Of a stretch of 64,000 bases of DNA, positions 50,726 through 58,912 are shown piece by piece; the first letter of the stretch is position 1, and each line of letters starts with the position of its first letter. A model generated the notes under the pieces. That model ran no database searches, had not been told where the DNA came from, and was given only the letters and a program-made list of their open reading frames with translations. Origin of the DNA: Neptuniibacter marinus (lineage in GTDB: Bacteria; Pseudomonadota; Gammaproteobacteria; Pseudomonadales; Balneatricaceae); assembly GCF_001597725.1 (NCBI RefSeq), contig NZ_LUTR01000008.1, positions 1-64,000 of the forward strand, in the 5' to 3' direction. The translations under genes were made by a program, and so were the position numbers.

Positions 50726-51412
50726 CTAAATAGGTAAAAATGTCATAGATGCCGCACCTTGAACAACGCGGTTAATCGTTCGGTTAGTTTTGTCTGCAAT
50801 AATATCGGCCATAAGGTCTTGAATGCCTATAAGTTTACCTAGGATTCTCTCGTAACTGTAATTACTGATCCCTTCTGGTGAGATGCCGTTACTCAATATA
50901 TAGAGCTGTCCGGATGGATCTTTGCGATTGTTCAGATGCCAAGCGATAGATTCGAGGTTGCGTGCAGAGTTATAAAGCTTCTGTTGGTCTAGATCGTCTA
51001 AGAAAAAAATCTCTTTCTTCCCATCATAAGCTGCATTAAGCATACCTGTAATTCCTGCCATTAACGCGAAGACACGATCACCCTTAAACTCATCCGAGAA
51101 GGCTAAAGGTACAGCAGAAATTCCATCAGAATAGTTAAGTTCAGCGAACCCATTGGGAAGTCGTTCTGCTGGAAAAAGCTGTTCTAAACGCATGTTAAGC
51201 GTCATACCTTCAATTTTTCTAAGTTCCTTTGGATTACGTTTGTAGAGTTTAATCGTGAGCTCTTTTGTAAGTTTATGCCATTCTTTGATATTAACGTCTG
51301 CAACCATATCAATGTCAGATTTAGCTAAGTTTTTGACCTCGAACGGCTTTGCATTTTTATCTAAACAGCCAGTAATTAGAAATAACGAAATAATAACCAA
51401 AATAAAACGCAT
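50726..51412 (-). CDS. Hypothetical lipoprotein
   Basis: About 228 aa from ATG 51412, which follows AAGGGA; an in-frame upstream ATG would hide the signal. MRFILVIISLFLITGC is a lipoprotein signal with the lipidation Cys at residue 16. The rest has PNGFAELNYSDGISAVPLAF and a helical region LMAGITGMLNAAYDGKKE. I recognise it only as a hypothetical lipoprotein type seen in gammaproteobacteria; no function known. Confidence 0.82.
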   Translation of the reverse strand: MRFILVIISLFLITGCLDKNAKPFEVKNLAKSDIDMVADVNIKEWHKLTKELTIKLYKRNPKELRKIEGMTLNMRLEQLFPAERLPNGFAELNYSDGISAVPLAFSDEFKGDRVFALMAGITGMLNAAYDGKKEIFFLDDLDQQKLYNSARNLESIAWHLNNRKDPSGQLYILSNGISPEGISNYSYERILGKLIGIQDLMADIIADKTNRTINRVVQGAASMTFLPI

Positions 51413-51709
51413 AAATTCCCTTAATGATGCGTAGCGGGTGACAGTAGCAACTATATAGGTAATGCTGAATAAGGTACAAGTTAACAAGGAATAAGAACAT
51501 ATAAACATTCATATATGTTTGAATACGAAAGGTTTAACTGCCCCCAGTAGGCAGCCTTTGTATTAAGGTGTAAGGACTGACTTGTCTTATCTGCTCGTAA
51601 TGATTAAATGGGCTGGTGGCTATTTTGACCGCTCTTATTTGCTGTGGTCCTTAATGATATAGTTCGCTTTATTTTTTACTGAACATAGACATTAACTTGA
51701 GACATATTT

Positions 51710-52357
51710 ATGAAAGCGAAAGGTGATCTCACCACTACCCGTCGAGAATATATAGCTGCCCCTCTCAGTGAAGCAGGATTAAATATAGATCCTCTCGTTC
51801 AGTTTTCTGAGTGGATGGATACAGCACTCTCGGTCACGCCTGATGATGCCACTTCCATGACCTTAGCGACGGCTAATTCATCGGGCATGCCCTCGGCACG
51901 TATCGTATTGTTAAAACATTTTGGTGAAGAGGGGTTTGCCTGGTACACGGACTATCGCAGCCAGAAGGGCGCTGATCTAGCGGAAAATCCTCAAGCGGAA
52001 TTGATGTTTTACTGGTACGGTCTAGAGCGGCAGGTCCGAATTCAAGGCAGAGTAGAAAAACTATCGCTTTCTCAGGGAAAGAAATACTTTGAGGAACGTC
52101 CTCTTGGAAGCCGTTTAAGCGCAGCGGCTTCTTGTCAAAGCCACCCTATTGCCAGTAGAGAAGAATTAGAGCTAGCTGTGCAGCGTTTAGAGCAACAACA
52201 CCAAGATGGACAGATCCCTCATCCTGAAGAGTGGGGAGGATATATTTTAAAACCTACGCGGTTTGAGTTTTGGCAAGGTCGAGAAAGTCGACTACATGAT
52301 CGTTTTCAATTTAATCTGACCGAGAGCGGTTGGCAGATACAGAGGTTGCAACCATGA
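51710..52357 (+). CDS. pdxH: Pyridoxamine 5'-phosphate oxidase
   Basis: 215 aa FMN enzyme that oxidises pyridoxine or pyridoxamine 5'-phosphate to pyridoxal 5'-phosphate. Motifs: MTLATANSSGMPSARIVLLK, FAWYTDYRSQKGADLAENPQ, QVRIQGRVEKL and the C-terminal FWQGRESRLHDR. The length is standard. The next gene begins inside its stop codon (ATGA overlap). Confidence 0.97.
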   Translation: MKAKGDLTTTRREYIAAPLSEAGLNIDPLVQFSEWMDTALSVTPDDATSMTLATANSSGMPSARIVLLKHFGEEGFAWYTDYRSQKGADLAENPQAELMFYWYGLERQVRIQGRVEKLSLSQGKKYFEERPLGSRLSAAASCQSHPIASREELELAVQRLEQQHQDGQIPHPEEWGGYILKPTRFEFWQGRESRLHDRFQFNLTESGWQIQRLQP

Positions 52358-53031
52358 GTAGCGAAACTGAAGCGACCTTAGTTCGCGTTGAACCAGAATC
52401 TACACCTAGTACTTGTATTATTTGGTTGCATGGATTGGGTGCCGATGGCTACGATTTTGAACCGATAATACCTTACTTAAAGCTCCCTAAATCGAGTGCG
52501 GTACGTTTTTTATTTCCCCATGCAGAGGTGATGCCTGTAACGGTTAATGGCGGAGCACCGATGCGGGCATGGTACGATATTTTAGAAATGAATGTAGGCC
52601 GTAAAGTGGATAAGGCTACATTGATTGCATCTAGCGAGAGGATACAGCGCCTGATCGATGAGCAGATTGCTGAAGGCATTCCTGCGGATAAGATTCTGTT
52701 AGCCGGTTTCTCACAAGGTGGTGCAGTTGCCTATCATGCCGCTTTAACATATCCCAAATCCTTGGCTGGCTTAGTTGCTTTGTCTACTTATATGGCGACC
52801 GCTGAGGAAATTAAACTACAGCGCCAATCGAGTAATTATCAAATTCCTATTTGGGTTGCCCATGGTGAGCGAGATGAAGTTGTTCAGCTTGCGCTTGGCG
52901 AGCAAGCGCTGACTGCATTGAAGGATATGAATTATAACGCGTTATGGACTACTTACCCTATGGGGCATGAAGTCATGATGGAAGAGATCGAAGCCTTAGG
53001 TTGCTGGATGGCTCAGCAGCTTAAGCTTTAA
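52354..53031 (+). CDS. Carboxylesterase / phospholipase family hydrolase
   Basis: About 225 aa from ATG 52354, overlapping the pdxH stop. Alpha/beta hydrolase of the carboxylesterase-2/acyl-protein-thioesterase family: IIWLHGLGADGYDF, PMRAWYDI, nucleophile in LLAGFSQGGAVAY, acid in HGERDEVVQL and His in YPMGHEV. The substrate is likely short acyl esters. It is translationally coupled with pdxH and followed 12 bases later by the SlyD-like gene. Confidence 0.93.
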   Translation: MSSETEATLVRVEPESTPSTCIIWLHGLGADGYDFEPIIPYLKLPKSSAVRFLFPHAEVMPVTVNGGAPMRAWYDILEMNVGRKVDKATLIASSERIQRLIDEQIAEGIPADKILLAGFSQGGAVAYHAALTYPKSLAGLVALSTYMATAEEIKLQRQSSNYQIPIWVAHGERDEVVQLALGEQALTALKDMNYNALWTTYPMGHEVMMEEIEALGCWMAQQLKL

Positions 53032-53043
53032 GTCGGAGAGTGT

Positions 53044-53511
53044 ATGAAGATTGCAAATAATAAAGTTGTTAAGTTTCATTATGCCTTAGTTAATGCTGAT
53101 GGCGAAGTATTAGATGGCTCCCGTGGGGGCGACCCTTTACCTTATCTGCATGGACATAAAAACATTGTGCCGGGTTTAGAGCAGGCCATGTTGGGTCACA
53201 GTGTCGGTGATAAATTCAAGATTAAGGTGTCACCTGAGCAAGGCTATGGGCTGCGTGATGAAGACAAAGTCTCATTGGTTGAACGTGCGTCTTTCGAGGG
53301 GTTCACCGAATTAGCTGAAGGCATGGTTTGTCAGATGGAGGATGAGCAGGGTGATCTTCAGCTTGTCTCAATTACCAAAATTGATGAAGAGGAGGTGACG
53401 GTTGATGCGAATCATCCTTTTGCCGGTCTTGAACTCAATTTTGATGTGGAAATTATGGACATCAGAGATGCAACAGAAGATGAGTTGTCTGCTGGACGTA
53501 TTGAACTATAA
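53044..53511 (+). CDS. FKBP-type peptidyl-prolyl isomerase, SlyD-like
   Basis: 155 aa. FKBP domain with an IF (insert-in-flap) domain: VVKFHYALVNADGEVLDGS, YLHGHKNIVPGLEQAMLG, VGDKFKIKVSPEQGYGLRDE and NHPFAGLELNFDVEI. This is the SlyD arrangement but without the His-rich metal-binding tail of E. coli SlyD. It acts as a cytoplasmic folding catalyst and chaperone. GGAG precedes the ATG. Confidence 0.93.
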   Translation: MKIANNKVVKFHYALVNADGEVLDGSRGGDPLPYLHGHKNIVPGLEQAMLGHSVGDKFKIKVSPEQGYGLRDEDKVSLVERASFEGFTELAEGMVCQMEDEQGDLQLVSITKIDEEEVTVDANHPFAGLELNFDVEIMDIRDATEDELSAGRIEL

Positions 53512-53596
53512 ACTTTTTAAAGTTATAAAACCGTTTAAATAAAGCCGTACGCAGTAGCGATTACCTTCAAGCTACCGTGAATATTTGGAAATTATC

Positions 53597-53785
53597 ATGC
53601 GTTTAATATTAGCTTTGCTTATACCTTGGTTACAGTTTTTTACTATTGGTCGTCCAATTGCCGGCATTATCTGTTTGATTTTACAGATCACGGTTGTCGG
53701 TTGGATTCCTGCCGCTATTTGGTCAGTGTATGCACTAAGCCAGTATAAAACTGATCAGAAAATTAAGGATGCATTAGATCGATAG
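53597..53785 (+). CDS. YqaE/Pmp3 family small membrane protein
   Basis: 62 aa with two membrane helices (LILALLIPWLQFFTIG and AGIICLILQITVVGWIPAAI) and the Pmp3-like WIPAAIWSVYALSQY end. The family is linked to membrane potential and stress in yeast; the bacterial role is not clear. ATG 53597 is chosen over TTG 53585. The hairpin ATCGATAG/CTATCGAT overlaps its end. Confidence 0.88.
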   Translation: MRLILALLIPWLQFFTIGRPIAGIICLILQITVVGWIPAAIWSVYALSQYKTDQKIKDALDR

Positions 53786-53818
53786 TATTGCTTTGCTATC
53801 GATTCTTACTCCTAGCTA

Positions 53819-53842
53819 AGCCGTTGAATAAACGGCTTTTTT
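53819..53842 (+). terminator. Terminator after the Pmp3-like gene
   Basis: AGCCGTT/AACGGCT stem with loop GAATA and a T run. Confidence 0.85.
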
Positions 53843-53848
53843 ATGTCT

Positions 53849-54109
53849 TTATTTTACTTTTTCCTGCCATTCTAAATCTCCTATTTGAACTTTTAACCAC
53901 TCAAACCCTATCTTCTTAGCAACGGCGGCTGCGCCATCTAAGCTTTTAAATTCACGTTCCTTTTTTGAGCGTTGTAGTTCAAGTGTAAAAACCTCTTCAT
54001 GTTTAGTGACAAATTTTAGTGTCCAGCCTCGTGCCATAGAGATCGGTATTGCTTGGCAAGAATCAAATACACCTGCCTTAAAAAGAAGTCTTATTTCTTT
54101 CTCTTGCAT
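53849..54109 (-). CDS. Hypothetical small protein, 86 aa
   Basis: From ATG 54109 (AAGGA at 8 bases; the ATG at 54115 is too close). The protein has IRLLFKAGVFDSCQAIPISM, GWTLKFVTKHEEVFTLELQR, FKSLDGAAAVAKKIGFEWLK. The pattern of a substrate-like 'GW-L-F ... R ... FKSLD-A-----IG' recalls small plasmid-partition accessory proteins, but I cannot confirm the family. It sits next to a very AT-rich region and may be of mobile origin. Confidence 0.7.
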   Translation of the reverse strand: MQEKEIRLLFKAGVFDSCQAIPISMARGWTLKFVTKHEEVFTLELQRSKKEREFKSLDGAAAVAKKIGFEWLKVQIGDLEWQEKVK

Positions 54110-54379
54110 ATTCATATTCCTTATTTAACTTATCTTAAATTAATAATGATAATTATAAATTAAGTTTTGAATATAGCCAAATTTTTAGTTGATTTTTTGT
54201 TGTCTAACTAATTGAAAAATAAGGATAAAATAAATTATTTCTAGGTTTTAAAAGGGGTGTATTTGTTGTTTGTAACTAATTGAAATTAAAGGATATTTTT
54301 TATTTGTCATCTTGAAATATTTTAATCAAATTATTGTTTTAAATGATTAAAATTTATTTATGTTTGTTGTAATTAATTT

Positions 54380-54419
54380 TTGATTGTTTATTGATTGTTT
54401 ATTGATTGTTTATTGATTT
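54380..54419. repeat. Tandem 11-bp repeat
   Basis: TTGATTGTTTA repeated three full times plus a partial fourth copy, in AT-rich non-coding DNA. Confidence 0.85.
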
Positions 54420-54564
54420 TTTTTGTTGTTCAACCGCTGGTTATCTTATGGAGTAGCTTTCGAAGGTTGGGCGTGTGAGAAGAGTCGCTGTTGATTTGCA
54501 GCATTATCTGGGATCGGTAGGTCAGAAAGAACTGCCTGGCGCTTGGGGTAAAAGGCCCAATAAA

Positions 54565-54578
54565 TTGAACTAGATCAA
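54565..54578. promoter_or_regulatory. FNR/Anr-like box 1
   Basis: TTGAACTAGATCAA matches the FNR/Anr consensus TTGAT-N4-ATCAA with one mismatch. Confidence 0.55.
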
Positions 54579-54615
54579 TAAAAGGCTAAGCCAGTATTAA
54601 ACGGGAGGGGCTTTC

Positions 54616-54629
54616 TTGAGCTGCATCAA
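54616..54629. promoter_or_regulatory. FNR/Anr-like box 2
   Basis: TTGAGCTGCATCAA matches TTGAT-N4-ATCAA with one mismatch, 51 bp after box 1. A -10-like TAATCT lies about 30 bp downstream, compatible with activation from near -41.5. Confidence 0.6.
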
Positions 54630-54706
54630 TATTTGCTAATGTGTAAAGGGGTAATCTCCTTTACCAGAGCAGTAAAAAATTACGAACAAATCGTGGGGAT
54701 ATCGTG

Positions 54707-54832
54707 ATGGTTGATGTATATAGTATGGAAGTGTTGGTTCCTAGCTTGTTGATGATTGGTGTAATGAGCGCCGCTATGACTTGGGGCTTTTTTAAAGTTC
54801 GCGGATTGATGAACGAAGATAAAAAGAAGTAA
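54707..54832 (+). CDS. Small single-span membrane protein, 41 aa
   Basis: A short open frame with GGGGAT upstream. It reads MVDVYSMEVLVPSLLMIGVM and then SAAMTWGFFKVRGL, ending NEDKKK: one hydrophobic helix followed by a basic tail. Two FNR-type boxes precede it and a terminator follows, so it looks like a real single-gene unit. Small oxidase-associated subunits (CcoM, CydX types) and DUF3149 proteins have this form, but no specific match is claimed. Confidence 0.6.
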   Translation: MVDVYSMEVLVPSLLMIGVMSAAMTWGFFKVRGLMNEDKKK

Positions 54833-54895
54833 GCGGATACTATTGAGGTTGTTGTCACCTTCCTCGGTTCGATAGAGAGTTCTCTTACTACAGCA

Positions 54896-54924
54896 AAAGA
54901 AGATCACTTTGGTGGTCTTTTTTT
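54896..54924 (+). terminator. Terminator after the 41-aa gene
   Basis: AGATCAC/GTGGTCT stem with loop TTTG and seven T residues. Confidence 0.75.
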
Positions 54925-55174
54925 GTTTTTGTCATATGCCTATTGAGTTTGTATATCTCTGCATACTTATTAAACCTTAGACTAAATGCTGTTTATAGCT
55001 TAAGCGTATTGTGTACACTTATCCCTGATTTGTATAAGTGAAATGGCCCCATGTAATGAGAGGTCAGCACTTGTACATTTTTGAAATAATAGGTCCTTTA
55101 CAAGCAAGAGGTTCTTCAAACTGCTTCTTGCGTGATAAATGAGAGGTTTTCGCATTTTGAGCAAAAAGGAGACG
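54925..55174. other. Leader region of the 65-aa gene
   Basis: Contains an inverted repeat CACTTAT/ATAAGTG (55016-55040) and a hairpin GCAAGA/TCTTGC (55104-55131) before the ribosome-binding site. No gene is seen. Confidence 0.4.
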
Positions 55175-55372
55175 ATGGTGAATAACAGTAGAGAAAGAGG
55201 CTTTTATAAAGTCCGTTATGGTAAGCGTTGGATTGCCGCTTATTGGTGTGGTGAACTATGGGGTTTACCGGACGAGATGAAACCGGGGGAAGAGGGATGG
55301 GAAGCTGTACTTGATCAGCAACCCGATGAAGTTGGGGAGTTCATCCCTATGCCGCTGACCTTAAGTAGCTGA
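55175..55372 (+). CDS. Hypothetical small protein, 65 aa
   Basis: ATG 55175 follows AAGGAG; an earlier in-frame ATG (55139) lacks one. The sequence RGFYKVRYGKRWIAAYWCGE and LWGLPDEM follows the W-rich pattern of small proteins common in phages and bacteria ('G-Y-VR---W--A-W-G--W'). Function unknown. It stands alone between two non-coding stretches, in the small-gene-rich part of the window. Confidence 0.75.
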   Translation: MVNNSRERGFYKVRYGKRWIAAYWCGELWGLPDEMKPGEEGWEAVLDQQPDEVGEFIPMPLTLSS

Positions 55373-55419
55373 TAATCAATGGGTCGGTAGATGCACTATC
55401 GACCCCATATTGTTATATT

Positions 55420-56550
55420 TTATTTAGTGGCTCTTAAAATTATAAATTTTTTATTACTGGCTACGGTTATACAGTTACCAAAGATTTTCTTAAGTGAAAT
55501 ATGGTAACCAAGATGGCGATTGCCAATAACCCAGAGCTCCCCACCTTTTTTGAGTACGGCGTAAGATTCATGGAACATCTGCTGTGCTATAAAATCACCG
55601 ACAACATTCTGCTGATGAAACGGGGGGTTGTTGAGTACTAAATCAAAACTATTCTTAGCTAAACCCTGTAAACAATCAGTCGGTGTGAATATCGCTGTGC
55701 GTTCAGGCCCGAATGCATGGATAAAATTTATTTTAGCTGAATCTACAGCCATAAATGATTCATCAACAAAGTTGATCACCGCTTTAGGGTTTTTCTCCGC
55801 AGCAACTAATCCGACGACACCGTTTCCGCAGCCTAAATCAACAATCGTTTCATATTTATCGGTGGCAGGTAGGTACTGTAGGAAAAAGCGAGTCCCTATA
55901 TCCAAGCTATCTCTAGAGAATACGGCAGCGTGATTGCTAATTTGATACTGAGTTCCTTCAAGTTTGTAAGTTGAAGGGTATGGCGAATCGGTGATATTAA
56001 GTGACTCATCTATAGTAGGAAAGATTAAACGAGCTTTCTTTTTAGCTAAAGATGTCTTAGTCGGGCCGATTATTTTCTCGAACAATTTTAATGTTGATGT
56101 ATGAATTGCTTTAGTCATCGCTCCCGCAATAATAGTGCTTTCTCGTGTTAAAAGCGGTTTTAACCGGATGAGCTGATCTTCCAACATAGCTAAGCTTTTT
56201 GGTACTTTGATAAGCACTATGTCAAATATCTGTTTGGGATAGTTAAGGCTCGTATGAAGGGTTATATCTTCTTGGCTGATTTGGTTGTCCGTTTGGTTTT
56301 CCTTAGTGCCTGCATGGGCTAACCAAGAGTCGCTTATGGATTCTGGATGGAATTGATTGAGCGATACAGCCAGCGCGCCAAACTGATCATTAACGATGAG
56401 CACCTTTGAATGCTCATTGATTGCTTCATTTTCGCTAAGATGCTGAAGAATATATTCATCCGCTGCATCCCAAGCTCTAAGTTGATCTTTTCTACGGCGA
56501 GGAAAGCGTGATAGTTGGAACTCTCCAAAGGCGCTGCTAAGTATGTCCAT
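55420..56550 (-). CDS. rlmG: 23S rRNA (guanine1835-N2)-methyltransferase RlmG
   Basis: 376 aa with a duplicated methyltransferase architecture: a degenerate N-terminal half (about 1-190; LIVNDQFGALAVSL-type strand) and a catalytic C-terminal half with the SAM motif IVDLGCGNGVVGLVAA and the catalytic NNPPFHQQ. This matches RlmG, which methylates N2 of G1835 in 23S rRNA; RsmC is the closest alternative, but the length and N-terminus favour RlmG. Confidence 0.93.
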   Translation of the reverse strand: MDILSSAFGEFQLSRFPRRRKDQLRAWDAADEYILQHLSENEAINEHSKVLIVNDQFGALAVSLNQFHPESISDSWLAHAGTKENQTDNQISQEDITLHTSLNYPKQIFDIVLIKVPKSLAMLEDQLIRLKPLLTRESTIIAGAMTKAIHTSTLKLFEKIIGPTKTSLAKKKARLIFPTIDESLNITDSPYPSTYKLEGTQYQISNHAAVFSRDSLDIGTRFFLQYLPATDKYETIVDLGCGNGVVGLVAAEKNPKAVINFVDESFMAVDSAKINFIHAFGPERTAIFTPTDCLQGLAKNSFDLVLNNPPFHQQNVVGDFIAQQMFHESYAVLKKGGELWVIGNRHLGYHISLKKIFGNCITVASNKKFIILRATK

Positions 56551-56828
56551 CTCTTTTTACCGACTCCGGATCTTAAATGAGCGCGATTTTACCACAAGCT
56601 CTTAGACAAATGCCGCCTAGAAATTAAAGCGGATTAGAAGCACCTTTAGATCGATCTATATATAAAAAGTGCGTTGCTTTTATATGTTTCATTTTCATGA
56701 AGTTTTTCATAATCATTTGATCCTGAAGGTTAAAACCTATATAAATATGTATATACATTCGATGTGCGTTGGGCATGCGTTGTATTTGCTGTATTCTTCC
56801 TGTCAGAAGATATTTGAGGTCGCACAGT

Positions 56829-57008
56829 ATGACTGAAAAAAAGAAGACGAAAGCGAAGAAAAAAAACAGCCAATTAGTAATTCGTATTAATGGTGAGCAA
56901 CGAGATGAGTTTGTTTCGCTGTGTGATGAATTAGATACAAGCGCTGCACGTGAGATACGTCGTTTTATACGTGGTTTTCTAGAAGAGCATGCGCAAAAAG
57001 AAGAGTGA
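56829..57008 (+). CDS. Small ribbon-helix-helix-like protein, 59 aa
   Basis: ATG 56829 follows GAGGT at 9 bases. A lysine-rich N-terminal tail (MTEKKKTKAKKKNS) precedes LVIRINGEQRDEFVSLCDEL and TSAAREIRRFIRGFLEEH, which fits a strand and two helices of the RHH DNA-binding fold. It probably binds DNA. A second lysine-rich micro-gene follows 60 bases later. Confidence 0.75.
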   Translation: MTEKKKTKAKKKNSQLVIRINGEQRDEFVSLCDELDTSAAREIRRFIRGFLEEHAQKEE

Positions 57009-57068
57009 TAATTATCACCTGGATGATTGCTGTGCTTATATTTAATTATTCCAATGGAGATTTATATA

Positions 57069-57185
57069 ATGGCTAAAGTAAAAGCAAAAACAGTTAAAAA
57101 AGAGATCAAAGCACGTAAAGCTAAAATTGCTAAGCACGAAGGTAAGCTTAAAGGGCTTAAGAAACTGCTTAAAAAAGCAAAATAA
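57069..57185 (+). CDS. Lysine-rich micro-protein, 38 aa
   Basis: A short frame ATG 57069 to TAA 57185 with GGAG about 10 bases upstream. It is nearly all K, A, L and E (MAKVKAKTVKKEIKARKAKI, then AKHEGKLKGLKKLLKKAK), predicted as one strongly basic helix. A nucleic-acid-binding or histone-like role is possible. A long perfect hairpin follows. It is too short for most gene finders. Confidence 0.6.
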   Translation: MAKVKAKTVKKEIKARKAKIAKHEGKLKGLKKLLKKAK

Positions 57186-57208
57186 TTAGCGCTTAACTGA
57201 TTATTTTT

Positions 57209-57241
57209 AGAAAGGAAGTAGATGATATCTACTTCCTTTCT
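57209..57241. terminator. Perfect 15-bp hairpin after the lysine-rich gene
   Basis: AGAAAGGAAGTAGAT pairs fully with ATCTACTTCCTTTCT around a 3-nt loop GAT. No T run follows, so it may be an RNA stabiliser or a weak terminator. Confidence 0.55.
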
Positions 57242-57491
57242 CCTCTATTCCATTCAATTCTGTAACCCTTTCTCATCTCATCTCATCCTGCATCTTTAGA
57301 GCTATTTTTTTATAGGCTCCCTATCAGTTATTCTTGATCAGTATTACCATAGACGGCTCTAGTTCATTATTCAGGTAATAATGAAAAATAAGGGAATCGA
57401 TGCTGTACATGTCATAGTTGCCAATTACTCTAAAAGGTAGAGTGGTTGGATCTGCGTACAGGCGTTTAGTGTTCCACAAATGGAGGTTGTA
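57242..57491. other. Non-coding stretch before the SPFH gene
   Basis: About 250 bases, presumably containing the qmcA-nfeD promoter. I see no clear elements. Confidence 0.4.
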
Positions 57492-58409
57492 ATGTTTGGA
57501 TTTGAAATGACAGCAGGCGTAGTCGTTGTACTGGCTTTGATTGTAATTTTTTCGGGGGTCAAGATGGTCCCACAGGGCCACAACTGGACGATAGAACGGT
57601 TTGGTCGTTTTACCAAAACCCTAACGCCAGGGCTGAATTTGATTATTCCTTTTGTGGATCGTATAGGCACTAAGCAAAACATGATGGAGCAGGTATTAGA
57701 TGTTCCTCCGCAAGAAGTTATCAGTGCAGATAATGCTCAGGTTACAACAGATGCTGTTTGTTTTTATCAGGTGCATGATGCATCTAAAGCCAGTTACGAA
57801 GTAAATGATCTATACCGCGCTATGCAGAATTTGGTCATGACAAATATTCGTGCGGTGCTAGGCTCAATGGAGTTGGATGAAATGCTATCTAACCGAGATA
57901 ACATTAATAGCCACCTTCTGAATAAAGTTGATGAAGTTACCGATCCTTGGGGTGTAAAAGTTACCCGTGTAGAAATTCGTGATATTTCCCCTCCTAGTGA
58001 TCTGGTTGATGCGATGGCCAACCAGATGAAAGCGGAGCGTGAAAAGCGTGCTGCTATTTTAACGGCTGAAGGTGAGCGCGAAGCAGCAGTTCAGGTAGCC
58101 GAAGGTGAAAAGCGTGCGGCTATTTTAAGAGCCGAAGGTGAAAAAGAGGCCGCTTTCCGTGAGGCGGAATCCCGTGAACGTTTGGCTATGGCCGAAGCGA
58201 GAGCTACAAAAGTAGTATCAGAAGCGATCTCTCAAGGTAACCCGCAAGCGTTGAATTATTTTGTTGCACAAAAATATACTGAGGCATTGCAAGGTATAGG
58301 TGCAAGCGAAAACTCTAAAGTGGTTATGATGCCATTGGAAGCAAGTAGCATGATTGGCTCTATAGCTGGCATTAGTGAGTTACTTAAAAATACTAAAGCA
58401 GGATCTTAA
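57492..58409 (+). CDS. SPFH/stomatin-family membrane protease-modulator protein (QmcA-like)
   Basis: About 305 aa from ATG 57492, which follows GGAGG; the ATG at 57480 overlaps that site. One N-terminal membrane helix ([16 protein letters not shown]), the SPFH/band-7 domain ([39 protein letters not shown]) and a long Ala/Glu/Arg coiled-coil (about 170-245). Such proteins form large rings and, paired with NfeD, membrane microdomains. The nfeD gene begins directly after the stop. Confidence 0.94.
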   Translation: MFGFEMTAGVVVVLALIVIFSGVKMVPQGHNWTIERFGRFTKTLTPGLNLIIPFVDRIGTKQNMMEQVLDVPPQEVISADNAQVTTDAVCFYQVHDASKASYEVNDLYRAMQNLVMTNIRAVLGSMELDEMLSNRDNINSHLLNKVDEVTDPWGVKVTRVEIRDISPPSDLVDAMANQMKAEREKRAAILTAEGEREAAVQVAEGEKRAAILRAEGEKEAAFREAESRERLAMAEARATKVVSEAISQGNPQALNYFVAQKYTEALQGIGASENSKVVMMPLEASSMIGSIAGISELLKNTKAGS

Positions 58410-58859
58410 ATGATTGAGCAACTAGAAACGTTGTCATATTGGCACTGGATTATTCTTGGTCTGTTGCTACTGGCCGGTGAAGCCTTAGGGGCAGCAGGCT
58501 TTTTAATCGGTTTGGCAATTTCTGCGTTTATTGTTGGAGCTTTGTTAGCTATAGATTTGGTACATGATTGGCAGATCCAATTTCTGCTATTTGCTCTATT
58601 TTCTGTACTTGCTTCTATTGTTTTCTGGAAGTTTTTCCGTAGTCAAAATACGACAGATGAAGCGGTTAATATTAATAACCGCGCAGCCCAGTTGATTGGT
58701 AGAAAGCTGACCCTGCAGGCGGATATTGACAATGGCCAAGGTAAAATTCAGATTGGCGATACCCTATGGAAAGTAGAAGCAGAAGGTGAGCTAAAAGCCG
58801 GAACCTTGATAGAGGTTTATGCCTCAGAAGGCATGGTGCTTCATATTCGCGCAGTTTAA
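58410..58859 (+). CDS. NfeD family membrane protein
   Basis: 149 aa. Three hydrophobic helices (WIILGLLLLAGEALGAAGFL, LIGLAISAFIVGALLAI and FLLFALFSVLASIVFW) precede a C-terminal OB-fold (about 85-149; GRKLTLQADIDNGQGKIQIG). It is the known partner of SPFH proteins; the ATG follows the qmcA-like stop with no gap, so they form an operon. Confidence 0.93.
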   Translation: MIEQLETLSYWHWIILGLLLLAGEALGAAGFLIGLAISAFIVGALLAIDLVHDWQIQFLLFALFSVLASIVFWKFFRSQNTTDEAVNINNRAAQLIGRKLTLQADIDNGQGKIQIGDTLWKVEAEGELKAGTLIEVYASEGMVLHIRAV

Positions 58860-58865
58860 TGACCC

Positions 58866-58899
58866 AGCCAAGCGTATGATTAGCTTATTACGCTTGGCT
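58866..58899. terminator. Hairpin after the NfeD gene
   Basis: AGCCAAGCGT pairs with ACGCTTGGCT over 10 bp around a 14-nt loop. There is no T run, so the function is uncertain. Confidence 0.45.
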
Positions 58900-58912
58900 A
58901 ATTGAAGATAAA

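Larger units (their letters stand above)
54110..54706. other. AT-rich intergenic region with repeats and FNR-type boxes
   Basis: The first 310 bases are extremely AT-rich and carry two near-identical 22-nt direct repeats (54206-54227 and 54274-54295, beginning AACTAATTGAAA) and a tandem repeat (54380-54419). A short open frame (54457-54573) looks marginal. Two FNR/Anr-like boxes follow, leading to the micro-gene at 54707. Confidence 0.6.

Noticed and set aside
51551-51580. Hairpin CTGCC/GGCAG as a terminator before pdxH
   Set aside because: Short stem, no T run and wrong position relative to the neighbouring gene ends.
54457-54573. Frame of 38 codons (reads ..VAVDLQHYLGSVGQ..) before FNR box 1
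   Set aside because: Composition is suggestive, but only GTG/CTT starts exist with no ribosome-binding site, and it ends inside the FNR box; may be a decayed tail.
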